DNA of 64,000 bases from the NCBI RefSeq assembly GCF_004343725.1, contig NZ_PTQW01000022.1, positions 35,744 to 99,743 on the forward strand. The letters run 5' to 3'. A program made the translations under genes and the position numbers. Below, one piece after another: positions 44,236-53,713 of this stretch; within the stretch, counting starts at the first letter, position 1, and the number at the start of each line of letters is the position of its first letter. Below the pieces are notes generated by a model. That model worked only from the letters and a program-made list of their open reading frames with translations. It had not been told where the DNA came from and ran no database searches. Source of the DNA: Treponema sp. J25. Its GTDB lineage: Bacteria; Spirochaetota; Spirochaetia; Treponematales; Breznakiellaceae.

Positions 44236-46403
44236 TTATTTAAAAAGCTGGATAAGCTTCATGAGGTTAAAGTCTGTAAAAATGTTTACCATGATAAGGC
44301 TTACCACGGCCATGATTTTGATAAGGATGTCCAGGGATGGACCTACCGTATCTTTGAGGGGGTCGCCCACGGTGTCCCCAATGACGGCCGCCGCATGGGC
44401 ATCCGAGCCTTTACCTCCGTGATGGCCCTTTTCGATGTACTTTTTCCCATTATCCCAGGCTCCCCCCGCATTCGCAGTGTACAGGGCGAGCATGATTGCA
44501 GAAAGGGTTGTCCCAATCAGAAGCCCCCCTACAAAATCGGGGCCAAAGATAAAGCCCGTTACAATCGGAGTAAGGACCGAGATAAGGGCGGGTTTTCGCA
44601 TTTCACTCAAAGCGCCGGCGGAAGAAATTTCGATGCATTGCCGATAGTTCGGCTTTGCTTCGCCGGTAAGGATCCTGGGATTTTCCTTGAATTGGCGGCG
44701 AATTTCCTGAACCATGTTCCGGGCTGCTTTGGCAACGGCATCGATCAAAATACCAGAGAAGAGGTAGGGAAGGGCGGCCCCTACCATGGCCCCTGCGAGG
44801 GTCATGGCATTAATCATATTGAGAATCAGTTGGAACCCCTTGGTGCTTTCTGGTCCTGCCTGGGTATACAAATAGGAAGCAAAGAGCGAAAGGGCTGCGA
44901 AAGCGGCAGACCCAATAGCAAAACCTTTTCCAATAGCCGCGGTGGTATTCCCTACCGAGTCCAGATGGTCGGTGATATCTCGCACATCCTCGTCTAGCTT
45001 TGCCATTTGGCTAATACCACCGGCGTTGTCCGCAATAGGCCCATAGGTGTCTACCGAGACGGTCGTTGCCACGAAGCTGAGCATCCCTACCGCGGCCATA
45101 GCTACTCCGTAAAGGCCTGCCAGGAGCGTAGCCCCAATGGTGGCCAGGCCAAGAATGATAACGGGAATGAAAACGGATCGCATTCCCAGGGCCATGCCAC
45201 TGGTTATGGTAAGGGCAGGCCCTTCCTGGGAGGCCGCAGAAATCTGTTGAGTAGGTTTGTAATCAAAACTGGTGTAGTATTCCGCAAAAAATCCTATCGC
45301 TATACCACTGAGGATTCCCAGCACTGCCGCAAACCAGGGGGAAAGGCTTCCCAAAGAAAATCCAAGACCTGTCATATTCTGGTTTGAGAATAGAAACCAG
45401 GTGAGAAACCCCGTCCCTAGTATGGTAAGAAAAGCGGAAGTCCAGGTAACCCGATTCAGTTCCCGATGAGGATGATTCCCTGTTTTCCGAAGTACCAAAT
45501 AAAGAATCCCCATGATACAAGAAAGAATACCTACCGCCGCAAAGAAGAGGGGATAGGTAATAAGCAGTCGGGTAAGTTCAAAAGAAATAGGGGTGGCGGT
45601 GTGCATATTGGTGTAATACAGATATCCGGTAAGCACAATAACCGAAATAAGGGACCCCACGTAGCTTTCCAGGAGATCCGCCCCTAAACCGGCCACATCT
45701 CCCACATTATCCCCCACATTATCCGCAATGGTAGCGGGGTTTCGGGGGTCGTCTTCCGGGATACGGGTTCTGTTTTACCTACGAGATCGGCTCCCATATC
45801 GGCGGCTTTGGTATAGATACCGCCTCCAACCCTATCGAACATTGCAATGATGGAACACCCCAGGGCATACCCTGAAACGGTCATAGTGAAGGGTATAAAA
45901 TTGATGCCGAGCCAGTTGGTTATAACCACCATGCCATCCTGTGAAATTTGCCCCAGAAGTTCTCCAAATACAACATACACTATACCAAGTCCCAGGAGGG
46001 CAAAACCTCCCACGGAGAGCCCCATGACGCTCCCTCCCTGGAAGGCCACCTTGAGGGTTTTCCCCATGTTTCTGGTTTCCCGGGCGGTATTGGCAACCCG
46101 TACGTTGGCAAGGGTGGCAATTTTCATTCCTATCCAACCGGCGGACCCACTCATAAGGGCTCCGAGAAGAAAGGCTACGCCGGTGTACCAGGACACCAGT
46201 ATTCCCAGAATTACCGCTATAAAAATAGCGATAGAACCGATAACTTTGTATTCATGGCGAATAAAGGCATCAGCCCCTTCCTGAATAGCCCCCGCTATCT
46301 CTTGCATAAGGGCCGTTCCTGCTTCTTTTCGCTTGACCGCATAGTAATTGGTAGCGGCCAATGCAAAGGCTCCTACTACTGCAAGTACCACGATTCCACC
46401 CAT
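44236..46403 (-). pseudogene. hppA: Membrane-bound proton/sodium-pumping pyrophosphatase, frameshifted
   Basis: One gene in two frames. The first part (46403 down to about 45767) gives about 210 residues, up to DMGADLVGKTE. The second (to 44236) gives IPEDDPRNPATIADNVGDNV onward. Full length would be about 722 residues, normal for this enzyme, which pumps H+ or Na+ using pyrophosphate hydrolysis. The frame changes at a CCC (+ strand GGG, 45765-45767) where one more C would restore GKTEPRIPEDD. All other motifs look intact, including DNAGGISQMAKLDEDVRDIT. It is either a sequencing error, a recent mutation, or recoding. Confidence 0.88.
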
Positions 46404-46526
46404 AGGGCGCTCCTTATAATTAAAGTAGTATAAGGGTAGATACTCCTTATTTTACCTATTTCATAATATATTTTTATTATTTTAGACAATCATAGTAACA
46501 GAAAGAGACTTTTTGTCATCCTTCGA

Positions 46527-46566
46527 TAGGGAATTCTTATTTTTTGATTATATATAGAATTCCCTA
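46527..46566. repeat. 10-base perfect inverted repeat between hppA and the MBL gene
   Basis: TAGGGAATTC (46527-46536) and GAATTCCCTA (46557-46566) are perfect complements around a 20-base AT-rich loop. It lies 27 bases beyond the stop of the metallo-beta-lactamase-fold gene and about 120 bases upstream of hppA. It may be a terminator or an operator. Between it and hppA, a TTGTCT...TATTAT promoter-like pair can be read on the - strand. Confidence 0.4.
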
Positions 46567-46593
46567 GAAAAACGAGAAAAATGCTTATCTCTC

Positions 46594-47349
46594 TTAGGGC
46601 AAATTTCGAATTCGGATTTCGATATTTTTCTCCTGGGCTAAAAGAGGAACCAGTTCCTGAGGATTGGTGGAGGAATAGTGATAGGGATACAGTATTTTGG
46701 GCTTAATTTTTCTCGCCGCAGAAGCCACTTGCTGGGGGGTCATGGTGTAGGGTTGATTCATGGGAAGGAAGGCCACATCGATGGGGCCCAGGGATGCCAT
46801 TTCAGGGATGTCTTCCGTATCTCCCGCTACATAGATGCGGAAAGAACCAAAGGAAAGAATGTATCCATTGTCCTTCCGTTCTTTAGGGTGATACATTTCT
46901 CTTCCCGGTGTAGTGTTATAAGCGGGGACCGCTGAAATCGAAAGGGACCCATGGGTAAGGGTCTGAAAATGCTGGAGCACCTCTCCCTGTCCGATTTTAT
47001 CCCGTACGGCCTGGGTGGTGATGAGTCGAGTGGTAGGACCAGAAAGCATCTGAATAGCCTTCATGTCGAGATGGTCAGCGTGTTCGTGGGTGATAAGGAT
47101 AATGTCCGCTTTTTCCCATTTCGAATAATCCGTGTATCGAGTCTGGGGATCGATATGAATTTTGAGGTTTCCCACCTGTAGCGCCAGGGTGGCGTGTCCA
47201 ACAGAAATAAGCTGTACCTTTCCTACCGGCGTGGCAAATTCATCCCGTTCCAGGGTACCTGCCCCTTCCATGGCAAAAACACCTCCCGCGCCTATGATAC
47301 ATAAAAGCAACGATATAGCAAAAAAAATCTGGGTATGTTTCTTATTCAT
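46594..47349 (-). CDS. Exported metallo-beta-lactamase-fold hydrolase
   Basis: A 251-residue protein with an N-terminal signal peptide or anchor (IFFAISLLLCIIGAGGVFAM). The zinc motif THEHADHLD (His88, His90, Asp92, His93) and a later VAGDTEDIP are the hallmarks of the superfamily, UPF0173-like. It probably acts in the periplasm as a hydrolase of unknown substrate. It is a single gene between hppA and the amidotransferase gene. Nothing in the context shows the substrate. Confidence 0.85.
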   Translation of the reverse strand: MNKKHTQIFFAISLLLCIIGAGGVFAMEGAGTLERDEFATPVGKVQLISVGHATLALQVGNLKIHIDPQTRYTDYSKWEKADIILITHEHADHLDMKAIQMLSGPTTRLITTQAVRDKIGQGEVLQHFQTLTHGSLSISAVPAYNTTPGREMYHPKERKDNGYILSFGSFRIYVAGDTEDIPEMASLGPIDVAFLPMNQPYTMTPQQVASAARKIKPKILYPYHYSSTNPQELVPLLAQEKNIEIRIRNLP

Positions 47350-47454
47350 ACGTACAATATACTACATAATTGGTCAGGATAAAAGATAAAAATTGATTAT
47401 CGATGGATGAAATTACTATGAGGGATTCAGAATTATTTCATTAAGTACGGAGCT

Positions 47455-47463
47455 TGGTATAAT
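47455..47463 (+). promoter_or_regulatory. Extended -10 promoter of the amidotransferase gene
   Basis: TGGTATAAT (47455-47463) is a perfect extended -10 element, 18 bases before the ATG at 47482. A weak TTTCAT lies upstream. The predicted leader is about 12 bases and has no clear ribosome site. Confidence 0.55.
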
Positions 47464-47481
47464 TATTGCTGAATATTTTTT

Positions 47482-48186
47482 ATGGACATTGCAATTATTA
47501 AGAATACCCTCCGGGAGGGTCCAGGTTTATTTGAGTCGGAATTGGCAGCTTACGGGCTGTCATATGGTGTTTTTGATCTTGATGCGGGGGACCCCTTGCC
47601 AGAGCAAGGAACCTTTCGGGGCCTTGTGGTGTTAGGGGGACCGGATAGTGCCAATGACAAAACCCCCAAGATTCTGAATGAGTTGCAGTTTATCCGGGAA
47701 ACCCTTTCTCAGGGCATCCCCTACATTGGGGTTTGTCTGGGCCTTCAGCTTATGGTGAAGGCCTTAGGAGGCAGGGTGGTGCGTTCTTCCTACAAAGAAG
47801 TAGGATTTCGGGGCCCCGATGGGGATTTCTTCCAGGTGGCCCTCACTGAAGCGGGCCGGGATGTCCCTCTATTACGAGATTTTCCTGCGGTTTTCCCCGT
47901 GCTGCAACTGCATGGTGAAATGGTCTCGTTTGAAGAAGATTTTCTTCTTCTGGGAACGGGGCACTGGTGTTATCCTCAGATTGTGGGATATAAAACCCAT
48001 GCCATCGGTTTTCAAGGGCATCTTGAGGTAACCCCTGATATGTTTGAATATCTTATTCAAGAGGATGAGGACTTAAGAGCCCTGGATAAAGGGGCACTCA
48101 GAAAAGATTACCTCTGTATTCAAGATGAATACCTTACGGTAGGACGGCTCCTGGTGGCCAATTTTATTAAACTCGTTACAGGGTAA
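47482..48186 (+). CDS. Class I glutamine amidotransferase-like protein
   Basis: A 234-residue protein of the GATase1 fold. The nucleophile is Cys85 in IGVCLGLQL. The triad is completed by His180 and Glu182 (FQGHLEV). There is no fused synthetase domain, so it resembles the free GMP-synthase-like glutaminases (such as YfeJ/GuaA-like proteins). The acceptor is unknown. It lies upstream of the nif cluster on the same strand but is separated by 574 bases. Confidence 0.85.
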   Translation: MDIAIIKNTLREGPGLFESELAAYGLSYGVFDLDAGDPLPEQGTFRGLVVLGGPDSANDKTPKILNELQFIRETLSQGIPYIGVCLGLQLMVKALGGRVVRSSYKEVGFRGPDGDFFQVALTEAGRDVPLLRDFPAVFPVLQLHGEMVSFEEDFLLLGTGHWCYPQIVGYKTHAIGFQGHLEVTPDMFEYLIQEDEDLRALDKGALRKDYLCIQDEYLTVGRLLVANFIKLVTG

Positions 48187-48597
48187 TCCCTTTTTTGAGG
48201 ATTGGGGAAAGCACAAAGTTTTCTGTGTCTCCGTAAAAAACGCGTGGGGGGAGCGCCTGATCGCCTGAGCCGTGGGCTCTGGGTAGTGGGCCGGGCTGGA
48301 AGCCCGGCCGGGGAGGGGCTGTGGAAGCGGCGAAGGAAGCAGGCGCGAGGGGGGAGCCGCGGCGGCCAAAGCGGCGGCATGCGGGCTGAGCCGAAAGGGG
48401 AGCGGTACGGTGCTCCCCCTCGGGATAAGGTATATCTTGTTTTTTACCTGAAAGTGAAAATTAGGAAGGTTTTTACCTTTCGGTAAATATATCAAAGTAA
48501 TGTCCGGCTCTGATTCTGTTCTTCTGTCTAATGCTATGTTATTGTAAATAATAGAAATATTTTTTCTTTAGAAGTTTTTCTCTTTTCTGCATAACAC
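48187..48597 (+). other. Upstream region of nifH before the sigma-54 promoter
   Basis: This stretch contains the GC-rich structured island (48241-48421, separate entry). After it comes AT-rich sequence (about one third G+C) with a TTTACC/GGTAAA hairpin at 48472-48487. I looked for the classical NifA site TGT-N10-ACA and found no exact copy. Open frames across the GC island are judged non-coding. Confidence 0.55.
48241..48421. other. GC-rich (about 76% G+C) structured island, possible RNA or repeat
   Basis: 136 of 180 bases are G or C in 48241-48420, against 19 of 60 in the next line. Stems: GCGCCTG/CAGGCGC (48253-48259/48340-48346) enclosing GAGCC/GGCTC (48267-48271/48275-48279) and GGCCGGGCT/AGCCCGGCC (48289-48297/48301-48309). 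A final GCTCCCC (48412-48418) can pair with any of three GGGGAGC copies (48248, 48351 or 48397). No promoter or T-run shows how it is transcribed. It may be a structured RNA, a genomic repeat or a foreign insertion. Confidence 0.5.
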
Positions 48598-48613
48598 TGG
48601 CATAGGTCCTGCA
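48598..48613 (+). promoter_or_regulatory. Sigma-54 promoter of nifH
   Basis: TGGCATAGGTCCTGCA carries the -24 GG (48599-48600) and -12 GC (48611-48612) with the required ten-base spacing; consensus TGGCAC-N5-TTGCA. Expected start is near 48623, giving a leader of about 138 bases. The sigma-54 activator gene nifA at the end of the cluster is the obvious partner. Confidence 0.82.
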
Positions 48614-48622
48614 ATATACCTG

Positions 48623-49585
<963 letters not shown>

Positions 49586-49599
49586 AGGAATTGAAAGAA

Positions 49600-49629
49600 A
49601 GGCAGGAAGAAGGGCTTTCTGGCTTGCCT
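49600..49629 (+). other. Intercistronic stem-loop after nifH
   Basis: AGGCA (49600-49604) pairs with TGCCT (49625-49629), with an inner GGAAG/CTTTC helix including a wobble. It lies 15 bases after the nifH stop in a 139-base gap. Such hairpins elsewhere protect nifH mRNA or partly terminate, yielding more NifH than NifDK. That role is inference. Confidence 0.38.
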
Positions 49630-49724
49630 GGAAGAAGGGAACGCCAAAAGAAGACAGAGGTATGGGGAATCGCAGAGCGTAGCAGCACGGGAGGCCCCCT
49701 ACCCGACAAAACAAGGAGTGTATC

Positions 49725-50078
49725 ATGGTAATGATTCGAGCGATTATTCGACCGGAAAAGACGGACGCCGTATTGGAAGCTCTCATGGAAGCGGGGTTCC
49801 CCGCAGTGACTAAAACCAACGTGGTGGGGCGGGGAAAACAACGGGGTATCAAGATTGGAGAAGTGGTATATGACGAACTTCCCAAAGAAATGATTTTTAC
49901 GGTGGTGAAAGAGCAGGATAAGGACTACGTCATAAAGACTATTATGCAGGCTGCCCGTACCGGCGATCGGGGAAGTTATGGGGATGGGAAAATTTTTGTA
50001 AGCCCCGTGGAAGAGGTGTATACCATCAGTTCGGGCATCAAAGAGACCACAGAGAAACTGGAGGAGGTAGCCCTGTGA
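49725..50078 (+). CDS. nifI1: PII-like nitrogenase regulator NifI1
   Basis: A 117-residue PII-family protein. The T-loop GRGKQRGIKIGEVVYDELPK is the NifI1 type. In methanogens NifI1 and NifI2 bind the MoFe protein and switch nitrogenase off when ammonium is added, released by 2-oxoglutarate and ATP. The gene lies between nifH and nifI2 and overlaps nifI2 by four bases. AAGGAG is upstream. Confidence 0.94.
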   Translation: MVMIRAIIRPEKTDAVLEALMEAGFPAVTKTNVVGRGKQRGIKIGEVVYDELPKEMIFTVVKEQDKDYVIKTIMQAARTGDRGSYGDGKIFVSPVEEVYTISSGIKETTEKLEEVAL

Positions 50079-50455
50079 AGGAAGTACTCGCCATTATTCG
50101 GATGAATATGATGAACAAAACCAAACAGGCCCTGTCGGATGCGGGGATTTCCAGTTTTACCGCCCGGGAATGTGTTGGTCGTGGAAAGGGGATAGTTGAT
50201 TATTCCATCCTTAAAGGGGCAGAGAAGGGCTACGACGAAGCTATATCGCAGTTAGGGATGAGCCATCCCCTTGTTCCCAAGCGGTGGCTCAGCATTGTGG
50301 TTCCCGACAAGCTGGTGCGTAAAACGGTGGAAACCATCATTAAGATAAATCAAACGGGAAAGGCCGGGGATGGGAAAATTTTTATTCTTCCTGTCATGGA
50401 GGCCTATCGAATCCGTACCGCTGAACAGGGAGACCAGGTGCTGGATGAGGCATAG
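50075..50455 (+). CDS. nifI2: PII-like nitrogenase regulator NifI2
   Basis: A 126-residue PII protein. It starts with GTG in a GTGA overlap with the nifI1 stop. The N-terminus KEVLAIIRMNMMNKTKQALS and C-terminal GKAGDGKIFILPVMEAYRIR are typical. The T-loop is longer than that of NifI1. With NifI1 it forms the complex that inhibits NifDK; it lies 59 bases before nifD. Confidence 0.94.
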   Translation: MKEVLAIIRMNMMNKTKQALSDAGISSFTARECVGRGKGIVDYSILKGAEKGYDEAISQLGMSHPLVPKRWLSIVVPDKLVRKTVETIIKINQTGKAGDGKIFILPVMEAYRIRTAEQGDQVLDEA

Positions 50456-50514
50456 GAGGCTTTCTCCTATGGAAGCTCTATAAATGGAGACATGAAGACA
50501 AGGGAGCGTAGAAC

Positions 50515-52227
50515 ATGAAAACCGAAATGTCTCGCGAAGACATTATAGTGGAAGAGGGGCCTGTGGTGGTATCTCAGGAAGCAGGGAAAGTATCGGACCC
50601 AGCGGGGGTATCCAAGAAGTCACCCGTGCTACAAAAGGACCTGCTTCTCGAAAAATATCCCACCAAGGTGGCCCGGAAACGGGACCGGCATGTGGTGGTG
50701 AACCGGCTGCATCCCGATGGAACGGTGCCGGAGATTGTGGCGAATGAACGGACCGCACCGGGGGTTATCACTCAGCGGGGGTGTACCTATGCCGGGTGTA
50801 AAGGGGTCGTTATTGGCCCTACCCGGAATATCCTTCAGATTACCCATGGTCCCATTGGTTGTAGTTTTTACTCCTGGTTAACCCGTCGTAATCAGACCCG
50901 GCCCAAAAGCCCGGATGAACCTAATTTTCTTCCGTATTGCTTTACCACAAATATGGAAGAAAAGGACATTGTTTTTGGGGGTGAAAAGAAACTTCGGGCG
51001 GCGGTGCGGGAGGCCTATGAAATTTTCCATCCCCCTGCAATTGCCCTTCTGGCTACCTGTCCTGTTGGCTTAATTGGGGACGATATTCATGCGGTGGCCC
51101 GTGACATGAGCGAAGAATTAGGCATTACCGTGTTTGCCATGAGTTGTGAAGGGTACAAAGGGGTTTCCCAGTCCGCAGGCCACCATATTGCGAATAATGC
51201 CTTGTTTGTTCATGTGGTGGGGAAAGACCAGCAAGGGGTAGAAGGAAAGTTCAAGATAAACCTTCTGGGAGAATATAACATAGGGGGTGATGCTTTTGAG
51301 ATTGAACGACTTTTTGAAGAGGCGGGGCTGACCCTTATCTCTACCTTTTCGGGAAACTCCACAATAGAGGGGATGCGGAATTCGCCAGCGGCGGATCTTA
51401 ACCTGGTGATGTGCCATCGTTCGTTGAATTACATGGCCGAAATGATGGAGAAGAAATACGGTATTCCCTGGATAAAGGTGAATTTTATCGGCGCCCATGC
51501 CACGGCTAAAAGTCTACGGCACATTGCGGCCTACTTTGATGATGCGGAACTTTCTGAACGGATAGAGCGCCTCATTGCCAGTGAAATGGAACTGGTAAAG
51601 GCGGTGGTAAACGAAATCCGTCCCCGCCTTGAAGGGAAAAAGGTTGCCCTCTTTGTGGGGGGGAGTCGGGCCCATCACTATCAGGAGTTGTTTAAAGAAC
51701 TGGGGATGGAAGTAATTGCGGCGGGCTACGAATTTGCCCATCGGGATGATTACGAAGGGCGCCGGGTGCTGCCTTCGATTCAGGTAGATGCGGATAGTCG
51801 TAATATCGAAAACCTGGAGGTTGTTCCGGATCCTGCGCTTTATCGGCCAAGAAAGTCGGAGGAGGATCTGGCACGGTTACGGTCGAACGGTATTGAGGTA
51901 AACGATTATCGGGGCATGATGAGTGACATGGCTGAAGGAAGCCTTGTGATTGATGATATCAGCCATTATGAGCTGGAACGAATCATAGAACTTGCTCAAC
52001 CGGATCTTATCTGCGCGGGTATTAAGGAAAAATACGTGGTCCAGAAGCATGGCATCCCCATGAAGCAGCTCCATAATTACGATTACGGGGGACCCTATGC
52101 GGGATTTACGGGGGCTATCAATTTTTACAGAGAAATTGATCGGTTGATAAATGGTTCGGTGTGGCGCCTTATCCCTGCTCCCTGGGAACGTCAGCCGGAA
52201 CTCCATGGGGCTTATGTATATGGATAA
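50515..52227 (+). CDS. nifD: Nitrogenase molybdenum-iron protein alpha chain
   Basis: NifD of 570 residues. P-cluster ligands Cys90, Cys116 and Cys182 are present (RGCTYAGC, HGPIGC, ATCPVGLIGDD). FeMo-cofactor ligands are Cys300 (VMCHRSLNYM) and His at about 520 (LHNYDYGGPYAG). Catalytic Gln219/His223 (GVSQSAGHH) and Arg124 match Azotobacter Gln191, His195 and Arg96. The protein is longer than the Azotobacter form. It has an extra N-terminal segment of about 35 residues, and an insertion typical of group III. All active-site residues seen, so it should be a working Mo nitrogenase. Confidence 0.97.
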   Translation: MKTEMSREDIIVEEGPVVVSQEAGKVSDPAGVSKKSPVLQKDLLLEKYPTKVARKRDRHVVVNRLHPDGTVPEIVANERTAPGVITQRGCTYAGCKGVVIGPTRNILQITHGPIGCSFYSWLTRRNQTRPKSPDEPNFLPYCFTTNMEEKDIVFGGEKKLRAAVREAYEIFHPPAIALLATCPVGLIGDDIHAVARDMSEELGITVFAMSCEGYKGVSQSAGHHIANNALFVHVVGKDQQGVEGKFKINLLGEYNIGGDAFEIERLFEEAGLTLISTFSGNSTIEGMRNSPAADLNLVMCHRSLNYMAEMMEKKYGIPWIKVNFIGAHATAKSLRHIAAYFDDAELSERIERLIASEMELVKAVVNEIRPRLEGKKVALFVGGSRAHHYQELFKELGMEVIAAGYEFAHRDDYEGRRVLPSIQVDADSRNIENLEVVPDPALYRPRKSEEDLARLRSNGIEVNDYRGMMSDMAEGSLVIDDISHYELERIIELAQPDLICAGIKEKYVVQKHGIPMKQLHNYDYGGPYAGFTGAINFYREIDRLINGSVWRLIPAPWERQPELHGAYVYG

Positions 52228-52283
52228 CAGAATACATTGATCTCTGGATGGATGTGTCTGTTGTGTTCATACGGTTCTGTTAT
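52224..52283 (+). other. 9-base inverted repeat spanning the nifD stop and nifD-nifK gap
   Basis: ATAACAGAA (52224-52232) and TTCTGTTAT (52275-52283) are perfect complements with a 42-base loop. The 5' arm contains the nifD TAA, and the 3' arm ends two bases before the GAAGGAG of nifK. It could coordinate translation of the two subunits. Confidence 0.45.
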
Positions 52284-52300
52284 GTGAAGGAGAATTATGT

Positions 52301-53686
52301 ATGGAAAAAGCGCTACTTTTAAAACATACACCGGCAGAAGTAAAAGAGCGATCTGCCCTTACGGTTAATCCTGCCAAGACCTGCCAGCCCATTGGGGCCC
52401 TGTATGCGGCCCTTGGTATCCACCGTTGTTTACCCCATAGCCATGGATCACAGGGGTGCTGCGCGTACCATCGTTCCATGTTAACCCGCCATTATCGCGA
52501 ACCTGTCATGGCTTCTACTTCATCCTTTACCGAAGGGGCGAGTATTTTTGGTGGTCAGGGAAATCTGGTCCAGGCGATTGGCACTATTTTTAAGCTCTAC
52601 GATCCGGATATCATCGCCGTTCATACCACCTGTTTGTCTGAGACTATAGGAGACGATATTCCTCAAATTATTTCTAAGGCTCAGCAGGAAGGGAAAATTC
52701 CCCCCGGCAAAGTGGTTATTCATACCAATACGCCCAGTTATGTGGGGAGTCATGTGACCGGTTTTTCCAATATGGTGCGTTCTATGGTGGATTATCTTGC
52801 AGAGTCGACGGGACGGCGGGGGAACTATATCAACCTTATCCCTGGCTGGGTGGAACCGGCGGACATGCGGGAAATAAAACGGATCCTTTCATGCATGGGG
52901 GTGCCCTTTATTTTGTTCCCTGATACCAGCGGAATACTGGATGGTCCCTTAACGGGGAAGTTCGATATGTATCCTGCAGGAGGAACCCGCATAGAAGATC
53001 TGCGACGGACCGGTGATGCGAAAGCTACTATCGCTCTGGGAGAATTTGCCAGCGGCGCTGCGGCAAAACTGCTGGATGCAAAGCATAAGGTGCCCTGTTC
53101 CTTATTGGGGCTTCCCTTGGGTCTTAGCGGTACCGATCGATTTGTAGATACCCTCAGAACCATAACAGGAAGGCCAGTGCCGGAAGAACTTATGGAAGAA
53201 CGGGGGCGCCTTTTGGATCTGATGGCAGATATGCATCAGTATACCTATGGGAAAAAGGTGGCCCTGGCGGGGGATCCGGACCAGCTGTTAGGACTTACGG
53301 AATTTTTACTCGAACTAGATATGAAGGTTTCCTTCGTGGTGACGGGGACTCCCGAAAATCGGCTTGAGGCGCCCCTGCAAAAGTTACTTGAGCGCGTGCC
53401 CGGGGCACAGTATCGAGTTAACGGGGACCTCTTCCTCCTGCACCAGTGGATAAAGAATGAGCGGGTGGATCTCCTTATTACCAACAGTCACGGGAAATAT
53501 ATCGCCCGGGACGAAGATATTCCCTTTGTTCGCTATGGGTTCCCCATCGTTGATAGGCCCCATCACCTGTTGTTCCCTTCGGTAGGCTATCGGGGAGCTA
53601 TGTACCTGCTTGAAAAAATTCTTTCGGTTTTAATGGACCGCCAGGATCGGGATGCCCCGGCCGAGGCTTTTGAGTTTGTTCTGTAA
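52301..53686 (+). CDS. nifK: Nitrogenase molybdenum-iron protein beta chain
   Basis: NifK of 461 residues, the short form lacking the long N-terminus of Azotobacter NifK. P-cluster ligands are Cys28 (NPAKTCQPIG), Cys53 (HGSQGCCAY) and Cys111 (TTCLSETIGDD). It pairs with NifD in the alpha2-beta2 MoFe protein. It lies 73 bases after nifD with a clear GAAGGAG site, and 27 bases before nifE. Confidence 0.97.
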   Translation: MEKALLLKHTPAEVKERSALTVNPAKTCQPIGALYAALGIHRCLPHSHGSQGCCAYHRSMLTRHYREPVMASTSSFTEGASIFGGQGNLVQAIGTIFKLYDPDIIAVHTTCLSETIGDDIPQIISKAQQEGKIPPGKVVIHTNTPSYVGSHVTGFSNMVRSMVDYLAESTGRRGNYINLIPGWVEPADMREIKRILSCMGVPFILFPDTSGILDGPLTGKFDMYPAGGTRIEDLRRTGDAKATIALGEFASGAAAKLLDAKHKVPCSLLGLPLGLSGTDRFVDTLRTITGRPVPEELMEERGRLLDLMADMHQYTYGKKVALAGDPDQLLGLTEFLLELDMKVSFVVTGTPENRLEAPLQKLLERVPGAQYRVNGDLFLLHQWIKNERVDLLITNSHGKYIARDEDIPFVRYGFPIVDRPHHLLFPSVGYRGAMYLLEKILSVLMDRQDRDAPAEAFEFVL

Positions 53687-53713
53687 TAGGCAGGAAATGC
53701 CAGGAGGAAGAAG

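Noticed and set aside
44236..46403. Programmed frameshifting in hppA
   Set aside because: The site shows no X XXY YYZ slippery heptamer and no obvious downstream stem; an error or mutation is simpler.
48202..48486. Open frames across the GC-rich island (94 residues on +, 86 on -)
   Set aside because: Composition is Gly/Arg-rich, no family is recognised, both strands are open because stops are rare in GC-rich DNA, and no ribosome site precedes the ATG.
48430..48597. NifA upstream activator site TGT-N10-ACA
   Set aside because: Several TGT triplets occur, but none has ACA ten bases later; the activator probably uses another motif.
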